Assembly: GCA_032718565.1 (NCBI GenBank)
Contig: JAVGVS010000182.1
Location: 124,001 to 188,000, forward strand
DNA length: 64,000 bases
Source: Distichodus sexfasciatus
Taxonomy: Eukaryota > Chordata > Actinopteri > Characiformes > Distichodontidae
Direction of reading: 5' to 3'
Shown here in pieces: positions 10,721 to 22,599 of the stretch. Position 1 is the first letter of the stretch. The number at the start of each line of letters is the position of its first letter. The position numbers and the translations under genes were made by a program. The notes beneath the pieces are model-generated. The model ran no database searches, was not told where the DNA came from, and saw only the letters and a list, made by a program, of their open reading frames with translations.

Positions 10721-11727
10721 CTTCAGCGGGAACTCGCTTTTTTTGGACGCAGCGCTCAAAGCGCTTCAAGTTGAAGTCCGAAAAACGTTTAGAACACTGC
10801 TGACCTTGTCAATGTCACAATGTCAAAATCGAGGAAAGGGTTTTATTTTATTTGAACTTAGTTTGCATAAGAATACAAGAAAAACGAACATAACCTGACA
10901 ATATTACCAAAATCGATCAATATGACCAAAATTATTGCGATATTTAAGCTCATATCCCCCAGCTCTAGATGCAACCATATTCCGTATTGTTTTTATCACG
11001 CTGTATGATCTCGATCCAATAAATGAGTTGAAAAACATAAATCCTGGAATAGTTTCCACTTTTATAAATAGTACCTGGCATCAAAAATGTTTTTCCTCTG
11101 TTGAAAGGATTAACCTTCTCATGATCCAAAGAGCTGTAATGCATCACACTTCACTGTGTTGCATCATTTCAACTCCCCAAAAACGCAAAAAAACCATTGT
11201 GCGTCGTTAATATTAGCGTATCAAATGCTGCACGTGTGCCTTCCCAAATTTGTCGCAGTGAACAAGAAATCTAACTCGTTATTATTGTGACTGTGGATCT
11301 CCAACACTTTTGTCTATCACCGCAGACGTAATATCTTCAGCAAAGTCAGCAGAATAAGAATGTGGGTGCAAAGCTCCAAAACCAGCTGGGTTTCCCACAC
11401 CTCCGTCTTCCTCAAGCCACGGGAAGACACGGTGACAAATTACAAAGAGAGGCAAACAACGCTTACTTTCTGTAACACACTGCGGACCGCAAAGGCCTGC
11501 TTCTGGAACCAGAGGTAATGACAGAGCGGCGGTGCACAAGGTCTGATTGTGTTAGCGAGCGAGTTTCCACACCCAAAGACAGCGACTAACTCAATCAAGA
11601 GGGTCAAATAGCATTGCAGAGAGCAGAGGAAACTCAGCACGGAATAACTGACGCTGTTTATAGGCCGTTTAAAAAGTTCCACGGAAGACAAAAGTTACTC
11701 AACAGGACGCCCACGACTACATCTCAT

Positions 11728-11816
11728 GACGTAGACCCAACTAGTCCGTTAGTAAATTAGCTGCCAACTATTTTTAATAGTCGATTTTAATCGATTTAAT
11801 TGATTAATCGTTGCCA
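11728..11816 (+). mobile_element. hAT-like family B, 3' tail fragment
   Basis: A short match to the right end of family B: GTAGACCCAACTAG, then TTGATTAATCGTTGCC. The final CCCTA is lost. A G-rich (GGGGTTG)n run follows at about 11925-11955. Confidence 0.55.
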
Positions 11817-12321
11817 CGGTATTTTAAATAGCCTTTAATTGTTTGCGTTATTGACTTCAGTAATCGTCATTTTAAGTGTATGTGTTGTGCGCAAGTGCGT
11901 AAGAGATTGCATAAGACAATGTGAGAGGGGGGGGTTGGGGGTTGGGGGTTGGGGATATGGCTCAATCAACAGCCATATGATGATTCACAAAGCCAGTCAG
12001 CAACCATGACTGAGGTGTCTGATCCAAATGACACACTCAGACTCTCTCTCTGTCTAAAGCCCAAAATACACCCACGGGTTTCAGACTAGACAGAAACATA
12101 CACACAAACCCATGAGCTCAAATGGTGTGACAACCATAAAAAAAACCCCCAAAACAAACAACCTGATTCATACCGCTATTGCCTTAACTCCAAACAAACT
12201 AAGACGTAAGCACTGTGCAATCGTGTCAACAAAAGACCAAGTCTCCTCAAAGTCTTGTAATGTGAGCTCACACAATTAGTCCATCCGATGTGGCACAACA
12301 ACCGACTGTAGACATTTTCAC

Positions 12322-12775
12322 GGCCCGTTTACGCGAATGCGGATATTTTTATAAACGCATATATTTATATACGTTTCTTTTTTAAACCGCGTTTACGCGA
12401 CATTTGGTAAAAAAAAAAAAAAGAACCGTTTACACGTATGCAGATTACTTTAAAAAAAATATTTTTTAAAATTGCGTTTCATCGACATTATGTAGGTCTG
12501 ATGAAAACATTATGGCACGCACTTAGCGCCTAACCCTAACCCTAACCACACCCCTAGAGGCTAAGCCCCACTACCTTTCAATCCTAGTGACGTCCCTGGC
12601 GTTACTGTTTTAAGAAAACTGCGTTTTCCTCGTTTACACGTATCCACGGAATCCAGCATTTTGAAAAATCTTCACTTTGGAGGGTGTTAAAAAAAAAATC
12701 GATACGCATGAGATGGCTAAAGCTCCGTTTGCGCATTTTACAAAAATGCGTTTATAAAAATATCCGCACACGTGT
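12322..12775 (+). mobile_element. TIR element, family G
   Basis: The left end (GCGGATATTTTTATAAACGC) recurs inverted at the right end (GCGTTTATAAAAATATCCGC), giving inverted repeats of at least 20 bp, about 455 bp apart. The interior is non-coding and contains CCTAACCCTAACCCTAACC at about 12530. Class is unknown; target duplication is not evident. Confidence 0.65.
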
Positions 12776-12879
12776 CAACAGCAAAAATGATCCCCAACAT
12801 TACGCTGGTTGCCCAACAAATTCCTTGCCATTAATAATCTATAACTTAGAAGGGATTATAGCATTAAAATTCTAATTAA

Positions 12880-13340
12880 AATGCTTAATTCAAACGCGCT
12901 AATTGTCATTTGCCAGTCTGTAATTTAACACCATGCCATTTCGTTTAGCATCCATCATTTCCCTGCGGTTATTTATTTGCAAGGAACTCAAAATTCAATG
13001 AAAAATGAACTGAAAATAATTTTCTTTAACAAACACATGGCCTGGGTGACGCTGCAGTAAAAGCCATGTCTGGCCCATAAAAGAGAATCTAAAATAAAGC
13101 GTTCTTACGCAAGGCACGCATGGTTTCTATTAGCGTGTTCTCCACGGTTTGCTTTGCTTTGCCTCTCATTAACTGGGCCCCAAGAACAGAAAGCCCTGTT
13201 ATGAGGAACTCTGAAGCAAGCTGTGAGTGTATGTGGTTACGGATTCTCAGTTAAAAGACACTCTTACCATCATTCACACCAACGCACTGAAAAAAGCTTT
13301 TGTCTTTTAACTCCAGTAGTAGTGCTGCAGACCAGTTATT
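12880..13340. other. Intron stretch without repeat signatures
   Basis: Contains GCTAATTGTCATTTGCC, CTCATTAACTGGGCCCC and AT-rich segments lacking the transposon signatures found on both sides. Best guess is conserved regulatory DNA; not proven. Confidence 0.4.
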
Positions 13341-13343
13341 AAA

Positions 13344-13976
13344 TGTGACTCTGCACGGCAAAACCAGTCGCTTGTCGCAACGGAGGTTTCCGAGAAAAAC
13401 GAGCGTTTATGTTGCGTGGGGTAAAATTTTGGATTTTTTGTTTTTAGTGTTTTGAAACAGTGGAAGGTCTATACTGTACTGTTGTGAATAAATTTGGCTG
13501 AAAAACTTACCCTTTCCATCCTAAAAACGTGACTTTCTTGAGGTGAGGAATTCAATTCCAGCAGAATGTTAAAAGTTTCTGTTTTGACCGCTCTACTTCA
13601 ATATTTACGGTAAATCCACTCGTTGACTAGCGTGAAGATATTTCTCCGGAATCCATCTTCGTCTCCCGAGTTCAGTTAACCTAACGCAGGTAGGCTATCC
13701 GTGTGGCTGTGAATGCAGCGTAGGCTACCGTAAATACAAACGTAGCCGCGACCGCACCGAGCGTCTGTGAGTGCTACGTCGATAGTCAACTTCAAAGGCA
13801 GATTTCTCCGTTTCTCACTTGGCGTGACAGGAGAAACCCGACTCCTTTGAATGTTGATATCTCAATCATATGTCGTCTGATATAGGTATCGTTTTGAAGG
13901 TTGATTTATGCCCTTTCAGGTAAACTCAATTTTGAAAAATTTCGACAAGCGACTGGTTTTGCCGTGCAGAGTCACA
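13344..13976 (+). mobile_element. TIR element family A, copy 3 (full length)
   Basis: A 633-bp copy with left end TGTGACTCTGCACGGCAAAA, an even better inverse of its right end (TTTTGCCGTGCAGAGTCACA) than in copies 1 and 2. The interior aligns with copy 2 throughout, with small indels near 13880-13930. Flanking AA at each side is the only possible target duplication. Confidence 0.9.
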
Positions 13977-15010
13977 AATGTCTCGGGCTTCTCTCAGACT
14001 CGGTCGTATTTGTACTAGTTTTCGTCTCGGACTCGTACAAAGAGGACTCGGAAATTTTTTTGGAGACCAGCCGATACCACAACTCTGAGAATATTACTAT
14101 TAAAACTATTTGTGACCGATGCAGGCGTTTTGCATTGTTTATTAATTAGTGTTTTAATAACTCAGAATCCCTTTAACTTACCGAAACCACACACATACCA
14201 TCAGAATCACAAGACAAGAGTAATTCCGTGCACAAAAAATGAAGTAACTGCGTAAGTGCAGTGCAGTAATTACTTTATTTGCGATGTAAACACACGTGTT
14301 AGCACTCGCAACACTCATATGGAACGCCATCATGCGCAAAAACGTAGTTCTCCTCCAGAAATGTCAAAAGCAGCTCATTTTATAGACCAAAATGAGTCCA
14401 AATCGGCTCAAAATGACCCAAAACTTTTCATTTCTTCATTTTCAATTGATCAGATTTCTTTTTCCATTTTATAATGTTAGCGAGTAATCAATAGGAAAAT
14501 TATAAATATGGAAAAATGCAAAAATTAAAAATTTTTTAATCAAATAATTTTATTCTGTATCCAAATGGATAAAGAAGTGTTTCCACCTGCACTAAGCTTA
14601 TTTTTCTTCACAGCACTAAGCCATAGAATGTCTCTGCATTATAACAACTCTGCAGCCAATAAAACAGTGAGTTTGGTCTTGAGGAGTGTTCACTGTGGTT
14701 TGTTGAGTTTAACATATGATGTGATCAGTTTGGATAACTGCTTCCAGTGAAGTGATTTCCTCATTATAGATACGTAAGAGAGAAATATTGAAGCATATTG
14801 AAAATATTGAAACATCTTTAATATTGCTTAGGCTTTCCATCTTCCACTTATTTGTCATGTGATGTAAAATGTGCATTGGTCTGGTCTCGGTCTCATCTCA
14901 GCCTCGGCCCTTCAGAGTCTTGGTCTTGTCTGGGTCTCGACACACTCTGGTCTCGGTTTAGGTGGTCTTGATCCCAACTCAATAAAAACCCTTGCGTTGT
15001 GTCATTTGAA
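13977..15010 (+). mobile_element. Composite of hAT-like remnants ('CTCGGTCTCG' family with insert)
   Basis: CTCGG/GTCTCGG-rich arms at 13980-14080 and 14875-14960 surround a block shared with 24720-25150, 25550-25720, 48411-48900 and 51300-51640 (AGCACTAAGCCATAGAATGT, AATAAAACAGTGAG). I read this as one or two nested non-autonomous hAT-like elements with lost ends. Confidence 0.5.
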
Positions 15011-15654
15011 AGAAATCTTTCTGTGTAATGGTCCATATAAATCCAAAACACCTAAAAAACCATGAAAGACGATGCATTACTTTCAAAACAGCTGATCACG
15101 GATTATCTCAGGAGTTTCCTTGCATCACAGCTAATGCTTGGCGTTAGTCTGATTTCATCAATGGGAGTCGTGGGAAAGGGTGTCAGCTCTTCCAGGGAAT
15201 AAGGAAACATCTCCCAGACCAATGTTCAGTCACTCACTCCAGTTCACAGGAAGGGCAAAAAAAAAAAAAAAAAGCCACAAACCTCTGAACGTTGCTCATT
15301 GGAGTGGATGACACACCCCTGAAGGACCTCACTGGGTTTTCCAGCGTGTTCTAATCAATATATGCAAGACCTGTGGCTCAGCACTGATGCTGCAAACCGG
15401 TCATGGAATATAAATGTCAAACCAGACATCTATTTTAAGTCAACACAAACAAATGTCTTGCTTTTCAAATAAAGTTTATACATGGGCTGGTTTACTCATG
15501 TCCAGAACCATGTCGGAGCATCTAAAGGCAAAACGTCACCAAGGCCGAATTGGTGTAAACAGTAAGCAGTGAGCTAACACCAGGTTGGTTACACGTCCGG
15601 TTAACACCCGGTGGAACATGAATCAACCAGTACTGCTTGGCAAGAGATAACACA

Positions 15655-15960
15655 GCTGGGCGATATGAACAAAAACATGATCACAATGTTTTTTCTTGTA
15701 TTGATCGATTCCGATAGTAATTATAACGATATATCGTCGTATGGTGTTCGTTTTTTTTTTTTTCTTATACAAACTGAATGAAAAGCCTTTCCTCGATTTT
15801 GACTGGCTAGCAAAAGAGAAGTGCACTCTGAGAGCCGCTGTAAAAAAAAACCCGTCTCCACCGACGTCTTTTTTTTCCCCACCCACTGAAGACGCTTAGC
15901 GCTCTGAACGCTGAAGTTCATAGGATTTGTATTAAAAATAGGCACTGCCAGTGCAAAAAA
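15655..15960 (+). mobile_element. hAT-like remnant ('GGGCGATAT' end)
   Basis: Starts CTGGGCGATATGAAC and continues with GATAACGATATATCGTCG-type sequence. This AT-rich palindromic start resembles ends of fish hAT elements. A reversed end of the same type is at about 33424-33440. The right end here is not resolved. Confidence 0.4.
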
Positions 15961-16004
15961 AAATATATATATTTGGTGGACAGTCCAACCGAGAGCTGTC
16001 AAAA

Positions 16005-16440
16005 CCTCACCTCCAGAGCGCTTTCTCTGCGCTTGTTGTCGCCAAGTTCCGAAAAGCGTCCTCGGCTACTACCGCGTTTTTATGGAAACATTGTAACGCG
16101 CTCCTTTGAGAGCGGTAGTTCAGACGCCGCAATTCGGCCCCGTCGTGACGCGGTCTTCTTTTACCGTCTACGGATGCGGCAAAGGTTAAGGGAAAGCCTG
16201 CGTTTTCGTCCCCTCTTTCACTCACCGCGAACGTCCTCGTCGTACACCCGCTAACGTTTCTTTGCGTACAGTGGGCAAATTTGCTTCGTTGGCCGTGATT
16301 GGCTGTCGTGCTGGCGTTATGCCAAACCCACTCGCTACGTGATAGGCCATCTTAACGCTGTGTCACACTGTGGGTAAACAAGTGTGATGGAATTTTATAG
16401 CTCACGTTCGTCATCGTCATAATATTCTTTTCGATTAAAA
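16005..16440 (+). repeat. Inverted repeat arm F2 (partner at 9960-10425)
   Basis: Reverse-complement copy of 9960-10425: CCAGAGCGCTTTCTCTGCGC, GGAAACATTGTAACGCGCTC, GTCGTGACGCGGTCTTC and GGCCGTGATTGGCTGTCGTG each match. Some internal segments have diverged. Confidence 0.75.
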
Positions 16441-17145
16441 AAAAAAAAACGAGCAACAGCTAATTTGGGGCACAAAATGATCCTAGAGAAGAGGAGGTCT
16501 TCTATTTCCTCATTACCAAACATTCCACCAGTGTCTGTTTCGACTTGCAGCCGTGAGCAGCTCTCTGGAAAGCCGAACATGTGCATACACACCCACCTGG
16601 ACTTGTCACAGGTTTCACAACCGACACCCTCCTTCTACCGACAGATCACAGAAATCCTCAGCTGTATGCGATTAACATTCAACATATTCCACAGATTTCC
16701 TAAAACGAATCACGACTGACGATGAAATATCTCTACTCAAGATTTCTAGAACCGTTCCCGAACACATTCCCGAAATGCAGCACAATTAACGTCTTAGATA
16801 TTTACACACATCTTCCCATACTGTATAATATCTAACGACCAACTCGTTCCCAGACGCGCAAGACAACATACATTACCAAGACATTTGGAGGCTCCTCAAC
16901 AGACAACACTTTTATGACACTTGCTCAAGACAGAACGAAAGGAACAGACAGGTTTAGATCGAGCCGACTCACCAGCGGTTCCTCTGTCTTCCGTGCTTCG
17001 TCCCTGCTCTAAGGCAGCCAAGCGTACTGAGAGCTGAACAGGCTGCTTCATGCTCATACACACTGCTGTGACGCAACACTGCTTAACCGTAGCTTGAGGG
17101 GAGGAATAGAAACAAAAGATATGTGCTCACAGAAGGACGGGGGTT

Positions 17146-17182
17146 AGAGAGAGAGAGAGGGAGAGAGAGAGAGAGAGAGAGC
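17146..17182 (+). repeat. (GA)n microsatellite
   Basis: GA run with one GG interruption, followed by an A-rich stretch. Confidence 0.95.
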
Positions 17183-17214
17183 AAGAAAAAGACTGAAAGA
17201 AAAAAAAAACTGAT

Positions 17215-17800
17215 AAGATTTGATCAATATCAAATGTCGATTCTGTAATGCATTTTTCTATATTTATTTGACACTTTCTAAAATTCCAGAATGGGGGGAA
17301 AAAAAAAATTCTGATTAATATAAAATGAGGAAATACTGAAGTTTTGGCCATTTTTGAGCAACTCATTTTTGTCTCATTTCTGGGAAAGAAGCACATTTTG
17401 GTCATGAGGGCATTCCGTGTGAGAGCCGCAGCACAATAGCGCCGTGGACGCACACTGGGAATAAATAAATATTAAGTAAACGGCTGTGCAGTGAGTAGAA
17501 CGTTGGTTGTTGTTATTTACCGGCGAAAATAGAAGTTTTGTCTGTAATAAACGGGAAGATTTAACGGAAGTGGAAGGTTTTAGTGAATGTTGGTCTTCCC
17601 TGTGTGAGTCGCGGTTCCCATATGATCGCGGTTAAAGATCAAGTTGCGGAGGGTGTGACGTAATGTACTGCGACGCAAAATTTGGGGAAAAGCTGGAAAA
17701 TGTGGCGCCGGGAAATGAGAGAATCGTTAAGAAGAATCGATAACATTGGAGGTGTACGATTCTGATGGAACCGACCGATTGGAACCGGTTTTCAAATTAA
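17215..17800 (+). mobile_element. Composite of hAT-like remnants (families B and K)
   Basis: The left half carries the shared GAAGTTTTGGCCATTTTTG and GTGAGTAGAACG blocks; the right half repeats the 10430-10720 block (GGAGGTGTACGATTCTGATG, GGAACCGGTT). Ends are not intact. Confidence 0.5.
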
Positions 17801-18049
17801 CCATTGACGGACAGAATAAAAGAAAGAATGAAACGAGACGGAACGTAAGAAAGGAGAAATCCAAGAGGGAAAGTCAGAGCGAGAAAGATTGAAAAACATG
17901 GTCAGAACAAAAATCAGACAAAGGCCAATGGTAAGACTGTATCTCTACAACTGACCCAAAATGAAGGGGAAAAAGAAATCATAGGGAAAACAAGTGAGAA
18001 AAACAGCAGAAAACAAACAAAAAGAAACAGAGAGAGACGGATATGGACA

Positions 18050-18245
18050 GACAAAAAAAGCAAAAAGAGTCCAAAAGACAGACAGGCAAAGAAAAAAAAT
18101 CAGAAAGAAGATATGCAAGCCTTCACGAGCTCCTTCAGCGGGAGAGTCCACTGATCTTTCCTTTCTAAAGATCCTCGAACTCCGCTTCATTCTCTAAAAG
18201 TCGGGCTTGGACAAAGTCCATTCCCATTTTCACGATGGAAATTGA
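18050..18245 (+). repeat. Direct duplication, left copy
   Basis: GTCCAAAAGACAGACAGGCA, CTCCTTCAGCGGGAGA, CACTGATCTTTCCTTTCTAA and GGACAAAGTCCATTCCC recur in the same order and orientation at 20895-21058. The left copy contains two short extra segments. No transposon signature is seen in the repeated unit. Confidence 0.8.
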
Positions 18246-18463
18246 CTGTTGAGAGCCAAGGTCAATCTGCTGTTTGCAATCGGGGAAAATGTCAGGGGTG
18301 GGGGGTGTAGCGTACTGGCGAGGCAGCGGAGCGCGTGTAGTTGATATAAGAAGCAGATGTGAAATATGCAGCTGCTGGAGGGAAAACAGAGCCCTGACGC
18401 CCGTTAGAGCAGAGAGCTACATTAAAGCAATTAAGACGCTGCTCTTCATAAAGCTGAGAAAGG

Positions 18464-19386
18464 AGGGGTGCACCATCCAGAACGTCTCACGATTCGATTC
18501 TTGGGCCCACGATTCGATTCAAAATCGACTCGCCAGTCAAGACACGTTTGAATTTGTTTCCAGGTTGCTGTTTTCAGTTACGTTTCCCATGTGCCTGTGG
18601 CAGATCAACAACACCATCACACTGCATCGAATGTAGTTACTAAATGTAATGCATACGCAGTGTTTCCCTGGTTTACAGCTTTACGTGAAAACACATTCTC
18701 ACAATTTACACTGATCCTCAGCATCAAGTACGTTTTTTTATACAACTTGGACAACACTATTTTACAATCAGAATCAAGTCGAAGTTTCTCATCAACAACA
18801 TCGTCACATACGAGGAATTAGCTTTGGTTCTGTTTGGCGTGCGCTGCGCGCTCTTGTTCACTCCTCGCTCTAGATTCTGGGAGATTCGATCTGATTTGCG
18901 GGCATCAGGAGCCGATACCAATATGCGGGAGACTTGAGATGTCTGTATTAAATCTATATTAACGTGCGTGTGATGAGTAGTAGCTAATAAACGCTTTAGC
19001 AACCGCCATCTGTTTCATTTGTAAGTTGTATATCTGTATTTTAGCCAGATACGATATGGTGGAACATGTAGTGTCTGGTACGACACGTTTAATGAGTTGA
19101 CATGAACAGGAACGATCAGTGTCACACGCTACGAACGGGAAAACGCTTCCCTCCGCTGTTTTCAGTGCTGCGGCGCTCCCGCAAGGACGCGTTTTCCGGC
19201 GTAGCGCCGAACTGCCGCATCGCTCCGCCATGTTAATTATGTCGTGCAGGTGTGAGTTAACTTACGTTCGCAGCGTAACCACGTGACTGTCATCTCAGGA
19301 TATCGGCAAATACATTTTTACCCCCAAACGATTTTCAACGGGCGGAGAAAGAATCGCGATTCGGTTTCGACCGTTTCCTGCACCCT
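18464..19386 (+). mobile_element. hAT-like element, family D, copy 1
   Basis: Starts AGGGGTGCACC and ends CCTGCACCCTT, short inverted ends, with ATCGAATC/GATTCGATT-rich subterminal sequence at both sides. The interior is shared with 30310-31146 over more than 700 bp (CCCTGGTTTACAGCTTTAC, ACTGATCCTCAGCATCAAG, TTTTAGCCAGATACGATATG). Frames of 81 and 90 codons are preserved in both copies but look like nothing known. No 8-bp duplication matched. Confidence 0.7.
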
Positions 19387-20248
19387 TAATTAAAAGGCAG
19401 AGAGAAAGTGGGAAAAGGAGGGAAATTATTTGCCGTTCTGAATTCACATCCAGTCCAGACCTGCTTGCCCTTCCTGTTTCATTGGACGTGTTCAAACGTG
19501 CTCCGCTTACACGCCATGATGCACGACATTCCCGAGAAAAGTGCCCGGGGCTTTCGTAGGCCCAATATGCCAGAATTATTCAGACATACATGTCTATAAT
19601 TGCAACCGTAATCAGCATTGGATATGACTGTATCAGCATGAATACAAAATCAATACGGTTTTAGTGCTAAAACAAAACTAAAAACTATCCAAGACGCTAT
19701 ATGACGAAAAAGAGAGAGAGAAAAAGCAGACGTCCATGCGGTGCCGCACCTTTTGAGCCACTCACCTGCGGCAGGCAGAGGAACACATGTGCGTGCGCTC
19801 CCCCCGAGCTCTGTGGGTTGCATGTCAGGCCGTATGAATGCATATGTACGCTGTGTCCTGTAAGCTGGTGAACGTCCAGTTCCATTGGTCGGAAGCATGT
19901 GTGTGTGTCTGTGTGTGTGTTTGTTTTTAGCTACCCGATCTGCTATGCGAGATATGAAGGCCTTCTCTCATTGGTGGGAGGGGGGCGAGGCTAGAGAGAG
20001 AGTCAGCGGGGAGACAACTCTCACTCTCACCAACACTGCCAATTTCCCCGATAAAAATGTCACAAGTCAGGCCAAGACAAGCATACCGGCTCGCAGACGC
20101 ACTTTTCTTTGTGATCGTTAGAAACTTCCAGTGAAAAAGTGAGTGTCGCGCGAGTGGCATTTTTTTTCACGAACAAATCAGACCCACAAGTGAAAGAAAC
20201 CCTCTTTAAAAACAGGAGAAAAACATACCCGAGTCGGACTGTTTAAAG

Positions 20249-20770
20249 TAGGGTTATACCGATACCGGTATCGGGCCGATACTTTGTTAAAATCCTCGTA
20301 TTTGGAAATAAATTGCCGATACCACGTAGCGATACCGTTCAACGCTATTTCACTACATCAAACTGGTCAAGTTTCGGCGGATGTGTTTTGCTGCCCTTCC
20401 CGACTACAACGTCTAGGGGTCGACAACGAGCCAGAAACTCGGGTGCGGATGTTCTACCCCTCAAGTGTGAAATACAGGGCTCCAGATGGCGACCATCGTT
20501 TTTTTTTTTCCCCATTCCGCTCGGCTCTCTCAAGCCAAGAGCAATTCAAATAAAAAAGCAAGATACGGCTTTTTAAAATTATCCCCGCGTCTGCCTTTCC
20601 TACTACGCCATCACGTGATTAAAGCCAAACCGAAGCGAGGTATCGGCTTGACACGCCCACTCGCGGATTTCCGTCCATCGGACTCTAGCTGTGATGGAAA
20701 TTGCTATCTACGAAGTGATGTTATCAGGTTATCAGGTGTAGAAACGTTGGATAGCCCACTTCGATAGCTT
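20249..20770 (+). mobile_element. hAT-like element ('GATACCGGTATCGG' family), 5' part
   Basis: The left end TAGGGTTATACCGATACCGG resembles the ends of the elements at 27702, 28603 and 39652. It is preceded by GTTTAAAG. No matching right end was found, so the right boundary is approximate. Confidence 0.45.
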
Positions 20771-20894
20771 TATATTAGAATGTTCGTTACGCAGCTCGCC
20801 GGTCAGCTGTGTAAACGCACGAAAGTGAGCCTGAGCGCTCGCGCCTCTTGCGCGAAACGCCCCAAGTTCAGTCAGACCTTCCCTTTTATCACAG

Positions 20895-21058
20895 ACAAAA
20901 AAGCAAACAAAAAGTCCAAAAGACAGACAGACAGGCAAAGAAAAAAGTCAGAAAGAAGCTCCTTCAGCGGGAGATTCCACTGATCTTTCCTTTCTAAAGA
21001 TTCTCGAACTCCACTTCATTCTCTTGGACAAAGTCCATTCCCGTTTTCACGATGGAAA
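20895..21058 (+). repeat. Direct duplication, right copy
   Basis: Same-orientation copy of 18050-18245, lacking the short GATATGCAAGCCTTCACGAG-like segment found in the left copy. It lies about 2.85 kb from its partner. Confidence 0.8.
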
Positions 21059-21099
21059 CCGGTTTTACTATTCGGAACTACATCATTCTCAGCTATATC

Positions 21100-21700
21100 A
21101 AGAACGAACTTTACTTTAAGCCTTGGAAGTCAAAAATGTCATCAGGTTTCTCATGAGGGTATTCAGAAAGTCATTTATTCTAAAGAACACTTAGATAGAC
21201 GCCTGCTCGGCATTTTTATGTCAGCATGAATTCCGTTCAAACATTGCTGGATCTGCTCTTCCCTGGAATCGTTGTCGGAAACCAAAGATTTCATCTGCAC
21301 GTACGTAAACGTTGGTCGATGACTTCTTCTTCCGAATCGTGTCTTTGCATGCCCACTTTCCAGCTCTTCCTTACGTACTTCATGGCTGCTCAACTCACTT
21401 TGAGTAAAAGCCAGAAATTCCTTGTCCTTCTCCGGTTAAAACCGTTTCAACTCATTTTAAAGATTCAATTTCCAGCCATTCTTCTGCTACAACTACAGCA
21501 GGGTGTAAATATACACGATGTGAATTTGGAATTGGAAGAAAACAATCTGGAGCAGTTATCAACTATTGTGCACGGCTACGTAGATCATCGGAAGTATAAC
21601 TAGCTGAATATTATTAATGATTATGTTTCACACTTTGTGAAGTGAAGCATCGTTACATCCTACGACTATTTTCTCACCATAAATACTGACTGACGAACAG
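21100..21700. other. Intron stretch, nothing recognised
   Basis: It contains a plus-strand frame of 125 codons (21226-21603) rich in Leu and Gln and a minus-strand frame of 72 codons (21175-21393). Neither has motifs I recognise. A degraded transposase is possible but unsupported. Confidence 0.25.
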
Positions 21701-21984
21701 GCTTGGTGAAAAATTGGTGCTTGCCATATCAACACTCAAAAGTAAGGATGCGCCGAAATGAGAAACGTCTGTATCTGAGCTGTGGGTCTCAAAACAGTAG
21801 CTTTAGTAGTTGAGAATTCTAGAAATCATTGTGCATGTGATGGAGGAGTGCACGGTGCATGTAGGGGGTGTGGCCTCAATAGCGCCATGCGACGTGCCTG
21901 GGATTGAGGAATAGCATAGAAACTCAACTGTATCTGCATCAAATCTGATTGTTTTAGCCAAAATGACGCTACAATGTATTTTAT

Positions 21985-22110
21985 GTCTGCGGTGTGTTGG
22001 CGCCTGCCCAGGGTTGGTCCCCACCTCGCGCCTGTCAGTTCCCGGGATAGTTCCCCTGCGACCCCAGTTGGGATTAAGCGGTTCAGATAATGAATGAATG
22101 AATGAATGAT
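21985..22110 (+). repeat. SINE body/tail fragment
   Basis: GTGTTGGCGCCTGCCCAGGG, GATAGTTCCCCTGCGACCCC and GGATTAAGCGGTTCAGATAA match the body and tail of a very common fish SINE with an L2-like 3' end; it finishes in (ATGA)n. The tRNA-like head is missing. Confidence 0.7.
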
Positions 22111-22194
22111 TCCCATAAATTGTTGGAACATTTCCAGGAATTTTGCAACCCTAATTAGGAGTAGAAAGCCCTTGGTGGAAGAATTAGGGAAGCT

Positions 22195-22558
22195 TCAGCG
22201 TAAAAGCGTGATCGCGCCTTGGCAGTTTTAGCGCCAGAATTACGGAACGTTCTGCCAGCTGGAATGAGGTCACTGTCCATAAGCAACCGCAGGTATTCAT
22301 TGAAATCTTTATGTTACACACACACACACACAGGAAAACAAATGAGGCTGCTACTAGTAAGGTACGTCATGATAAAACTTCCAAAAAAAAAATCATTTCT
22401 TTTCATTTATTGTTGTAACATTAGCCTTTTTTGGTTTGTTTTATTATAGTTATATTTTCCGATTACATTGTACAACGCATTAGCACAACACTACGGCGTT
22501 TTAAAATTGTGCCTTATAAATAAATTTGGATTTGATTTGATTTGATTCGATTCGTTAT
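22195..22558 (+). mobile_element. LINE 3' end fragment (L2/Rex-like)
   Basis: A short frame reads LAPELRNVLPAGMRSL, the typical C-terminal piece of fish non-LTR retrotransposon ORF2 ('APxLWNSLPxxLRS'). A (CA)n insertion follows at 22315-22332, and the element ends GCCTTATAAATAAATTTG then a GATTT repeat, a normal LINE tail. Confidence 0.65.
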
Positions 22559-22599
22559 GGGACGTCTTTGTTACTGCAAGAAATCCGATCCGCCGCTTC

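Noticed and set aside
12528..12548. Telomere-like CCTAACCCTAACCCTAACC
   Set aside because: Only about three units, inside a TIR element; too short for an interstitial telomere block.
21226..21603. 125-codon plus-strand frame
   Set aside because: Leu/Gln-rich without recognisable domain; neither strand shows a transposase signature I can support.
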